From the NCBI GenBank assembly GCA_001777995.1, contig MFFV01000009.1:3910-12401 (forward strand): a stretch of 8,492 nucleotides of DNA, written 5' to 3'. The translations under genes and the position numbers were made by a program. The notes under the pieces were generated by a model. It saw only the letters and a program-made list of their open reading frames with translations. It was not told the DNA's origin and made no database searches. Below are positions 1 to 4,284 of the stretch, piece by piece (the stretch's first letter is position 1; each line of letters starts with the position of its first letter). This DNA is from Candidatus Falkowbacteria bacterium RIFCSPLOWO2_02_FULL_45_15 (lineage in GTDB: Bacteria; Patescibacteriota; Patescibacteriia; Patescibacteriales; XYC2-FULL-47-12).

Positions 1-646
1 TTTGAAAATCGCGCACCATGGACGGATACGGATGCGGCCCTAACGCCGAACCAATTAGGTAATACGAACTGCCAACATTGACAATCCAATCCTGCAAAGC
101 GGCCGTGACGGCATCTTTAAGCCGCTTGGTTCCATGTTCAACTGGTATTACTTTTGCGCCAAGCAACTCCATCCAGAACACATTGGGCATTTGGCGCTCA
201 ACATCAACCGCGCCCATATAGACCGTGCAAGCAAAGCCGAATTTTGCCGCAACCGTTGCCGTCGCCAGCCCGTGTTGCCCGGCGCCAGTTTCGGCAATCA
301 AACGCTTTTTCCCCATTCTTTTCGCCAGCAAAGCCTGCCCCAAACAATGGTTGATTTTGTGCGCGCCAGTATGGTTAAGGCCTTCGTTTTTTAAATAAAT
401 TTTTGCGCCGCCTAATCCAGCGGTTAAATTTTTGGCAAAATAAAGTGGCGTGGGACGGCCGGAGTAATTTTTGTACAAATCAAAAAGCTCGCGGCTGAAC
501 GCGGGGTCTTGCTTGGCCGCTTCATACGCGGCTTCCAATTCTTCCAACGCCGGCATAAGCATTTCAGGCACATACCGACCGCCGAATGGACCAAAATGAC
601 CGCGCGCGTCGGCGTCGTAGGGAGTTTTGAAAAAAATGTTATACAT
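1..646 (-). CDS. trpB: Tryptophan synthase beta chain, N-terminal half (cut by window edge)
   Basis: PLP enzyme that condenses indole with L-serine to give tryptophan, normally as a TrpA2B2 complex in the cytoplasm. I translated the 215 codons visible on the minus strand; the rest lies beyond base 1. Family landmarks are clear: the N-terminal HFGPFGGRYVPE (residues 17-28), the PLP-lysine segment LNHTGAHKIN (K97), the AETGAGQHG loop with the catalytic glutamate (E119), and GSALGPHPYP near the edge. The ATG at 646 gives a normal-length N-terminus but has no good ribosome site. A GTG at 691 is in frame, lies 9 nt after GGAGG (705-701) and would add 15 residues, but that site is buried in a hairpin. 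It lies downstream of a T-box leader and a small zinc-type gene on the same strand, so tRNA-charging control is likely. Identity is certain; the start is less so. Confidence 0.96.
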   Translation of the reverse strand, partial: MYNIFFKTPYDADARGHFGPFGGRYVPEMLMPALEELEAAYEAAKQDPAFSRELFDLYKNYSGRPTPLYFAKNLTAGLGGAKIYLKNEGLNHTGAHKINHCLGQALLAKRMGKKRLIAETGAGQHGLATATVAAKFGFACTVYMGAVDVERQMPNVFWMELLGAKVIPVEHGTKRLKDAVTAALQDWIVNVGSSYYLIGSALGPHPYPSMVRDFQ

Positions 647-671
647 ATATTTTATGATAATAAAATTACGG

Positions 672-705
672 GGAGGGAAAAGATTTAGCACAACCTTTTC
701 CCTCC
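672..705 (-). promoter_or_regulatory. Perfect 11-bp hairpin between the zinc-type gene and trpB
   Basis: GGAGGGAAAAG and CTTTTCCCTCC pair perfectly across a 12-nt loop, 5 nt after the stop codon of the upstream gene (minus strand). The tail after the hairpin (CCGTAATTTTATTAT) is only moderately U-rich, so it is a weak terminator at best. The first arm holds GGAGGG, a Shine-Dalgarno sequence correctly spaced from an in-frame GTG (691) of trpB, so the hairpin could also mask ribosome binding. Structure is seen; function is inferred. Confidence 0.55.
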
Positions 706-709
706 ACCA

Positions 710-1060
710 CTACGCCCGAATTTTTCGCAAAGCGAAAGATATAATGTCCTGTTCGCTCTGCAATTGCTCTGAGCGCACTTCTGCGCCAGTCACTTCTACC
801 ACTACTCCATCAGGAAAGAGCGGTAAAAAAATAAATACTGACTCAGCGCACTGCGGGCAAACATACATCCGGTTTGCACTACTGCGAAATGCACCGTGTC
901 CGCACTTCGCACAAAACAACTTGCCACACCCCTGACAAAATGTGAATGGTGTCCCGAGGCCATCCACATTTACCATAGTGCCCGCGTGACATCCCGTACA
1001 CTGCGTGCCGCCGACAAATGGCAGTTGTTCGCGCATTTTTTCCGTCGTTCCGAAGCCCAT
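710..1060 (-). CDS. Small four-CXXC zinc-binding-type protein under T-box control
   Basis: A 116-residue protein of unknown function. I start it at ATG 1060, which has AAAGGA 9 nt upstream; a TTG at 1078 would add six residues but has no ribosome site. It carries four CXXC pairs: CTGC, CQGC, CAKC and CPQC, all in the N-terminal two thirds. These would suit two zinc sites of a double zinc-ribbon or treble-clef fold. A hydrophobic segment (VFIFLPLFPDGVVVEV) and a polar C-terminal tail follow. No signal peptide or membrane helix is evident, so it is probably cytosolic. It is the first gene after the T-box leader and precedes trpB, so it is probably induced with tryptophan synthesis. The protein contains no tryptophan at all, which would let it be made during Trp starvation. 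Bacillus anti-TRAP (RtpA) is also a small zinc protein behind a Trp T-box, but I see no sequence homology beyond cysteine pairs. Confidence 0.75.
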   Translation of the reverse strand: MGFGTTEKMREQLPFVGGTQCTGCHAGTMVNVDGLGTPFTFCQGCGKLFCAKCGHGAFRSSANRMYVCPQCAESVFIFLPLFPDGVVVEVTGAEVRSEQLQSEQDIISFALRKIRA

Positions 1061-1100
1061 GGTTGCTAATCCTTTCAAAAGATCTATTTATTGAGAAAAC

Positions 1101-1163
1101 AAAAAAAAGCTTTCTCATCTCTCTGGCAAATGCAAAAAACATTTGCCAAAGGGACGAAAAAGC
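1101..1163 (-). terminator. T-box leader terminator
   Basis: Bases 1163-1140 pair with 1132-1109 in one nearly continuous 24-bp helix (one C-A mismatch, a few G-U pairs), closed by a 7-nt U-rich loop and followed by eight Ts (1108-1101). Its 5' strand includes 1159-1148, which is also the 3' strand of the antiterminator. The two structures therefore exclude each other, as expected for T-box regulation. Confidence 0.92.
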
Positions 1164-1455
1164 CTTGTCCAGCACCCTTGTGGTGCTGTGGATTTCGCGG
1201 TACCACCCTTTTTGTCCTAACCGGTTTAAGGACGGATTAAAAACAAAAATCCGTCAGTAAAACGGAAATTTAGGACCACTTTACTGACTCTGGCTTCCCC
1301 GATTTAATCGGGAAACGACATCAGCTAGGTTATGGTTACGGAACCGGCCGGACTCTCACTGTTACGCAAGAATCACCTCGGTGCGCCCAACCCCCGCCTA
1401 ATTGCAAAGCTATTGGCGGGGACGCACGTCAACGGTTTTAAAAATTGTTAATGAT
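1101..1455 (-). promoter_or_regulatory. T-box leader (tRNA-sensing transcription attenuator)
   Basis: The minus strand carries the exact T-box core AGGGTGGTACCGCG (1209-1196). The antiterminator can be drawn in full: helix A1 AAAGGG (1211-1206) with CCCTTT (1153-1148), the canonical 7-nt bulge UGGUACC (1205-1199), and helix A2 GCGAAA (1198-1193) with TTTCGT (1159-1154, one G-U pair). Upstream hairpins include CCCCGCC/GGCGGGG (about 1421-1392), CCCGAT/ATCGGG (1311-1299) and GTCAGTAAA/TTTACTGAC (1288-1253). In this family uncharged tRNA pairs with a specifier codon and the UGGN bulge, stabilising the antiterminator so that downstream genes are read. Tryptophan specificity is inferred from trpB. 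A UGG at 1389-1387 sits in an internal loop and is a candidate specifier, but I could not fold a canonical Stem I with confidence. The 5' end is estimated from the promoter. Confidence 0.92.
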
Positions 1456-1461
1456 ATTGAC

Positions 1462-1490
1462 AGTATATGTTATAAACAAAAACCTGTCAA
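1462..1490 (-). promoter_or_regulatory. Sigma70-type promoter of the T-box / trp unit
   Basis: TTGACA (1490-1485), a 17-base spacer, then TATACT (1467-1462) on the minus strand. This is close to consensus. Transcription would start near 1455, just upstream of the T-box leader. Confidence 0.85.
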
Positions 1491-1503
1491 CTGCCCCACT
1501 CTC

Positions 1504-1531
1504 TTGACACCTTTTTTAAATCTGCTATACT
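1504..1531 (+). promoter_or_regulatory. Sigma70-type promoter of the regulator-hisG-hisI unit
   Basis: TTGACA (1504-1509), 16-base spacer, TATACT (1526-1531) with an extended -10 TG (1523-1524). Its -35 lies only 13 bases from the -35 of the divergent trp-side promoter. The start point, near 1538, would fall inside the palindromic operator. Confidence 0.83.
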
Positions 1532-1546
1532 TTAGTTAACTAAAGT
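1529..1546 (+). promoter_or_regulatory. 18-bp perfect palindrome, probable operator of the TrpR-family regulator
   Basis: ACTTTAGTTAACTAAAGT is a perfect palindrome overlapping the -10 box and start point of the plus-strand promoter. Its central TAGTTAACTA equals the core of the E. coli TrpR operator (ACTAGTTAACTAGT). The first gene downstream encodes a TrpR-family protein, so autorepression and repression of hisG-hisI are the natural reading. Binding itself is inferred. Confidence 0.8.
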
Positions 1547-1551
1547 GATAA

Positions 1552-1717
1552 ATCCAAACACCTTCACCGTCGGGTATTAAACCCCCACACCAAATTTTGG
1601 TGTAGGGGTAAACCCTGCGGGAAGATCCACGCTTTCCATCCATCCCCGCGGCAGAGACCACCGGGTATTCCCCCACACCAAAATTTGGTGTGGGGGTATT
1701 CTGGAAGGTGTATGGAT
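1552..1717 (+). promoter_or_regulatory. Structured 5' leader with two near-identical hairpins closed by a long-range helix
   Basis: The leader is bounded by ATCCAAACACCTTC (1552-1565), which pairs with GAAGGTGTATGGAT (1704-1717): 13 pairs and one A-A mismatch. Inside are hairpin 1 (1581-1609, CCCCCACACCAAA arm, one mismatch), a middle hairpin (CTGCGGG at 1615-1621 with CCC...GCAG near 1644-1654), and hairpin 2 (1670-1682 with 1684-1696, 13 perfect pairs). Hairpins 1 and 2 share their sequence and each follows a CGGGTATT motif, so they can also pair with each other. No U-run follows, so they are not terminators. The 3' strand of the closing helix contains the only purine-rich stretches (GGAAGG, GGAT) upstream of the start codon at 1729. 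The element is also flanked by GATAAAT on both sides (1547-1553, 1715-1721), so a miniature mobile element is an alternative. Confidence 0.7.
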
Positions 1718-1728
1718 AAATATCTATT

Positions 1729-2043
1729 ATGAATCTCAATACTCCACAAATCAATAGCTTAGTGGAAGCGTTTTTAATTCTTAAAAACCAAGCGGAAATG
1801 AAGAAATTCCTGCGGGATTTACTTACGGAAGCTGAAATTGAGGAATTGAGTAAACGTTGGCAGACCGCGCAAATGCTGGACCAAAAAGTCCCTTATGCTA
1901 CGATTGTCAAAACAACCGGCTTAAGCTCTACTACTATCGCGCGCGTTGCCCAGTGGTTAAAAAGCGGCAAAGGCGGCTACCGCCTGCTGCTAACTCGTTT
2001 GCATCATCACCATCCTACGCTCATGGAAAAGGGGCTGTTTTGA
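1729..2043 (+). CDS. TrpR/YerC-family transcriptional regulator with a His-codon tail
   Basis: A 104-residue DNA-binding protein. Residues 25-88 follow the TrpR/YerC pattern: FLRDLLTEAEIEELSKRW (27-44), then the helix-turn-helix, roughly YATIVKTTGLSSTTIARVAQ (56-75), then the GKGGYRLLL end typical of the YerC-type branch (80-88). E. coli TrpR itself lacks that glycine-tyrosine end. The following tail, TRLHHHHPTLMEKGLF, is not part of the fold. It holds all four histidines of the protein, just before a terminator and hisG. A TrpR-type palindrome overlaps its promoter, so it probably represses itself and the his genes. The effector could be histidine rather than tryptophan, given its operon. 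ATG 1729 has only a weak or distant ribosome site (GGAT, GGAAGG), both paired in the leader model. The stop is TGA followed at once by TAA. Confidence 0.9.
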   Translation: MNLNTPQINSLVEAFLILKNQAEMKKFLRDLLTEAEIEELSKRWQTAQMLDQKVPYATIVKTTGLSSTTIARVAQWLKSGKGGYRLLLTRLHHHHPTLMEKGLF

Positions 2044-2098
2044 TAATTTTTTATTTTTCTAACACTAAACACAGCCCCCTCTCCACGAGGGGGCTTTT
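2002..2098 (+). promoter_or_regulatory. Candidate histidine attenuator built into the 3' end of the regulator gene
   Basis: Four consecutive His codons (2002-2013) and a Pro codon are followed by GGGGCTGT (2031-2038). That segment is perfectly complementary to ACAGCCCC (2071-2078), which includes most of the 5' arm of the terminator (2073-2080). A ribosome stalled at the His codons would leave 2031-2038 free to form the antiterminator. A ribosome reaching the stop codon (2041-2043) would cover it and let the terminator form. This matches E. coli his-leader logic (HHHHHHHP). The pairing is seen; the regulation is inferred. Confidence 0.75.
2073..2098 (+). terminator. Intrinsic terminator in front of hisG (attenuator terminator)
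   Basis: AGCCCCCT (2073-2080) pairs with AGGGGGCT (2088-2095), extended by C2081-G2087, with a 5-nt loop and TTTT following the CT of the second arm. The U-run is short (interrupted by AC), which suits a regulated, leaky terminator. A second small hairpin, CTTTTAC/GTAAAAG (2094-2110), follows. Confidence 0.85.
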
Positions 2099-2142
2099 AC
2101 TTTGTAAAAGTTAAATGTTCTTTCAAAAAAAGGAGAAGGATT

Positions 2143-3030
2143 ATGAACATCACTAAACCTATCGCACTCGGAATTGGCAACGGCAGTTTAGCCGCGTCAG
2201 TTTGTTGGCTGTTGAGGCAAGCCGGAATTACTTATGATCCAACGAGCCGCGCCGCTTGGCAAGAAACGGGTAATAAATTAGTGGCAAAAATATTTATGAA
2301 CCGCCCGCAAAATCTGCCGACTGCACTGCACACTAATAAGGTTGATTGTGTGATTATTGGGTTAGATATGCTTACTGAATGGAGTGAGATTGATGATTTT
2401 GTTGTTATCGCCAAAGTGCAGGTAAGCAAAACTTTTAGAAAACAAAATTCAAAAGTTGTTGCCTTTGTTCGTGATGGTTCGCGATATACTTATGATAAAA
2501 GAAATTTAAGCGAGTGTAATATCGGCAGCGAATATCCAAAAATAACCAAGAGCTGGTTGCGCCTTAACGGAATAATGGCAAGCATTACTCAGTCCTACGG
2601 CGGCACCGAAGGAATGGTTGCGGCTGGGGTTTATGACTGCGGCATCGGCGTTACTGAAACCGGCACGAGTATCGCCGCCAACTATTTGCGCACTATTGAT
2701 GTAATTATGGACGCGCCGGTTGTTCTGGCCGTGCGTCCGGAAGATATTAATGATGAGCGGCTAGAGCAATTTGCGGCGATACTTAACGGCGTTCACGCGG
2801 CGCAAAATTACGTGCTATTGAAAATGAATGCGCAAAAAAACCAACTGCCAGATATTATTTCGCTCTTGCCCGCGCTCAAATCGCCGACGGTGCATCAATT
2901 AAATGACGCCAACAGCGTGGCGGTTGAAACCGTTGTAGAAAAGGATAGATTGGCTTCTCTCATAATTGAGCTAAAAAAAGAGGGGGCAAGTGGAATTATT
3001 TGGCATACGCTGGATAGCGTTATACCCTAA
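2143..3030 (+). CDS. hisG: ATP phosphoribosyltransferase, long form (first step of histidine synthesis)
   Basis: Catalyses ATP + PRPP to N1-(5-phosphoribosyl)-ATP, the committed step of histidine synthesis, in the cytoplasm. It has 295 residues, the usual size of long-form HisG. Visible landmarks are the N-terminal IALGIGNGSL (7-16), the DCVIIGLDML strand-loop (68-77), the PRPP-binding loop GVTETGTSIA (169-178), and a C-terminal ACT-like regulatory domain (about 222-295) containing LKSPTVHQL and ending GIIWHTLDSVIP. That domain implies feedback inhibition by histidine and no need for HisZ. The start is fixed by AGGAG (2131-2135) 7 nt before ATG. It lies downstream of the candidate attenuator and 12 nt before hisI, so the two are co-transcribed. 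The sequence is rather divergent (GIGNGSL instead of PKGSL) but the assignment is firm. Confidence 0.94.
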   Translation: MNITKPIALGIGNGSLAASVCWLLRQAGITYDPTSRAAWQETGNKLVAKIFMNRPQNLPTALHTNKVDCVIIGLDMLTEWSEIDDFVVIAKVQVSKTFRKQNSKVVAFVRDGSRYTYDKRNLSECNIGSEYPKITKSWLRLNGIMASITQSYGGTEGMVAAGVYDCGIGVTETGTSIAANYLRTIDVIMDAPVVLAVRPEDINDERLEQFAAILNGVHAAQNYVLLKMNAQKNQLPDIISLLPALKSPTVHQLNDANSVAVETVVEKDRLASLIIELKKEGASGIIWHTLDSVIP

Positions 3031-3042
3031 AGGAGAATATCA

Positions 3043-3489
3043 ATGTCTGTACCGATTGAAGAAACTAACCAGTTTACCCCTCATTTTCGCCCCGCTCTCA
3101 ATCATGACGGCACGCACGCGCCAAATTTTATTACGGTTGTATTGCAGGACGCCCCAAATGGTGCCGTGCTTTACGCCGCCACTATGGATAAACAAGCGCT
3201 CGCGCTGACATTAGAAACCAGGCGCGTCCATTTGTATTCGCGCGCGGCTAAATCCATCCGCCTCAAAGGCGCAACCAGTGGTGATGAACTCGCGGTAATT
3301 GATGTTTTAGTTAATTGCAATCAGGATTGTCTACTTATAAAAGTACGGAAACAAGGCAAAAACGGTGGCTGTTGCCATACGCGAGTTCAGCCTGAAAATC
3401 CGCAATCGCCGCGCCGGCCAACCTGTTTTTACCGAATTGTCAGCCGCATCGTCGGCAAAACGACAGAGTATTTTTTATCTTTTCTCTAA
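3043..3489 (+). CDS. hisI: Phosphoribosyl-AMP cyclohydrolase, divergent
   Basis: Opens the adenine ring of phosphoribosyl-AMP in the third step of histidine synthesis; a zinc- and magnesium-dependent cytosolic enzyme. At 148 residues it is slightly longer than most single-domain HisI proteins. Family features are VVLQDAPNGAVLYAATMD (32-49), LTLETRRVHLYSR (55-67), KGATSG (75-80), CCHT (110-113) and CFYR (128-131). Oddities: the conserved DCDGD metal motif reads NCNQD (91-95), and about ten extra residues (VQPENPQSPRRP) separate CHT from CFY. The E of the usual GETSG is alanine, and a C-terminal extension follows residue 131. AGGAG (3031-3035) lies 7 nt before the ATG, directly after the hisG stop, so the genes form an operon. 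No HisE domain is fused or adjacent. Family certain; activity somewhat uncertain because of the changes. Confidence 0.9.
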   Translation: MSVPIEETNQFTPHFRPALNHDGTHAPNFITVVLQDAPNGAVLYAATMDKQALALTLETRRVHLYSRAAKSIRLKGATSGDELAVIDVLVNCNQDCLLIKVRKQGKNGGCCHTRVQPENPQSPRRPTCFYRIVSRIVGKTTEYFLSFL

Positions 3490-3501
3490 TATAAAAAATC
3501 G

Positions 3502-3534
3502 GGCGAAGCTTAAAAACTTCGCCTTTCTTTTTTT
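3502..3534 (+). terminator. Intrinsic terminator after hisI
   Basis: GGCGAAG (3502-3508) pairs with CTTCGCC (3517-3523), 8-nt loop, followed by TTTCTTTTTTT (3524-3534). It closes the regulator-hisG-hisI unit. Confidence 0.92.
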
Positions 3535-3653
3535 GTATTTTAAATTAATTGTTTTCACCCTATGTAGTAGCTTTGGTAATGTGCGCGCACATATTGCACT
3601 TTTCTGGATAAAAGTGTCCGAAGAATGGGGTACTTGCCACTGCAAATTATTGG
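3535..3653. other. Intergenic stretch without a gene
   Basis: No supported gene. It holds a 14-bp perfect palindrome ATGTGCGCGCACAT (3579-3592) and, directly after it, a small hairpin CACTTTT/AAAAGTG (3597-3603 with 3610-3616). Neither is followed by a U-run; their role is unknown. Confidence 0.5.
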
Positions 3654-3695
3654 AAAAAATAAAATCCGGAAATGTAGTTGTGATGTTTCCGGATT
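3654..3695 (-). terminator. Intrinsic terminator of the 64-aa gene
   Basis: AATCCGGAAA and TTTCCGGATT (3663-3672 with 3686-3695) form a 10-bp stem with a 13-nt loop. Read on the minus strand, the stem is followed by TTATTTTTT (3662-3654). It sits 66 bases past the stop codon of the minus-strand small gene. Confidence 0.78.
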
Positions 3696-3760
3696 AAGGG
3701 CAAGGAATATTGAGCGCTAAGCCCTTTGGCTAAAAAATAAAAAAGAACAAATAAGATAAC

Positions 3761-3955
3761 TCAAAAAAAAATTTTCCAAAATAAAAAAATTCTTTTGATA
3801 ATACTCTTAGCCCAGCTTAAAAAGGGATAAAATGTTTCACCGAACGGAGTCGGTTCCCCACGGCCATGTTTGTAAACCTCATTATATAGCTCCGGATACT
3901 TTGTAGCAAAACTAGCTTCACGGGACTCTTCTAATTCTGTCGGATCTATAAACAT
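3761..3955 (-). CDS. Unknown 64-residue protein with a hydrophobic, basic C-terminus
   Basis: I do not recognise this protein. Evidence that it is real: AGGAGG (3969-3964) lies 8 nt before the ATG, a good promoter lies upstream and a terminator downstream. The N-terminal two thirds is acidic and polar (MFIDPTELEESREASFATKY), with HGRGEPTPFGETFYP in the middle. The last 18 residues (SWAKSIIKRIFLFWKIFF) are hydrophobic and aromatic with interspersed lysines and arginine, which suggests a membrane-associating amphipathic helix or a short membrane segment. The gene is divergent from the aminoacyl-tRNA synthetase-like operon and shares a 330-bp intergenic region with it. The coding sequence ends in A/T-rich, nearly homopolymeric bases, so a recent frameshift at the end is possible. 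A small membrane-active peptide is one possibility, without direct support. Confidence 0.7.
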   Translation of the reverse strand: MFIDPTELEESREASFATKYPELYNEVYKHGRGEPTPFGETFYPFLSWAKSIIKRIFLFWKIFF

Positions 3956-3984
3956 TGTTTATGCCTCCTAATGGGATTTTCTTT

Positions 3985-4013
3985 AGAATAGCATATTAAT
4001 TGTTAAGAAGCAA
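3985..4013 (-). promoter_or_regulatory. Promoter of the 64-aa gene
   Basis: TTGCTT (4013-4008), 17-base spacer, TATTCT (3990-3985) with a TG just before the -10 on the minus strand. The start would be near 3978, leaving a leader of about 22 nt that holds AGGAGG. Confidence 0.6.
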
Positions 4014-4165
4014 CTTATTATTAGTTTTTAATTATTAATAGTATCATCCGTGTATATCTAACAACAAAAACATTAAAACATAAAAGCTCCGCTCTGTGTG
4101 CTTAAAACAAAAGTATCTTAACTCACTTACAGCTTGTCCGAAATGTGACCATCTAGTACACCTGT

Positions 4166-4194
4166 TTGACTAAGTAAAAATAATGTAGTATTGT
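4166..4194 (+). promoter_or_regulatory. Promoter of the synthetase-like operon
   Basis: TTGACT (4166-4171), 17-base spacer, TATTGT (4189-4194). The start would be near 4201. The roughly 85-nt leader opens with a small hairpin AAAGGCA/TGCCTTT (4203-4209 with 4218-4224). I see no leader peptide or other element in the rest of the 3956-4284 gap. Confidence 0.6.
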
Positions 4195-4284
4195 AACAAG
4201 CTAAAGGCAATTTATTGTGCCTTTATTGATCCTTAAACAATAACCACCAAACCGAAGTGATTCTAAGAGATGGAGGGAAAAATC

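Noticed and set aside
134..394. Plus-strand ORFs opposite trpB
   Set aside because: Shadows of trpB, whose minus-strand translation shows unmistakable TrpB motifs.
627..1260. Plus-strand ORFs across the zinc-type gene and the T-box
   Set aside because: No ribosome sites, and they are antisense to a well-supported gene and a T-box leader.
1581..1696. Two copies of a CCCCCACACCAAA palindrome as a CRISPR array
   Set aside because: Only two copies, each a self-complementary hairpin, with no spacer periodicity and no cas genes; they fit an RNA leader or a palindromic element better.
1536..1754. Minus-strand ORF of 72 codons across the regulator's leader
   Set aside because: It merely reads through the palindromic hairpins, has no ribosome site, and overlaps the plus-strand promoter, operator and leader.
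3365..3697. 110-codon plus-strand ORF overlapping the hisI end
   Set aside because: Its N-terminal part is an out-of-frame reading of hisI and the rest crosses the hisI terminator; no ribosome site.
4270..4284. ATG 4270 as start of the AsnRS-like gene
   Set aside because: This ATG overlaps the GGAGGG ribosome site (4272-4277) that is correctly spaced for ATG 4285.
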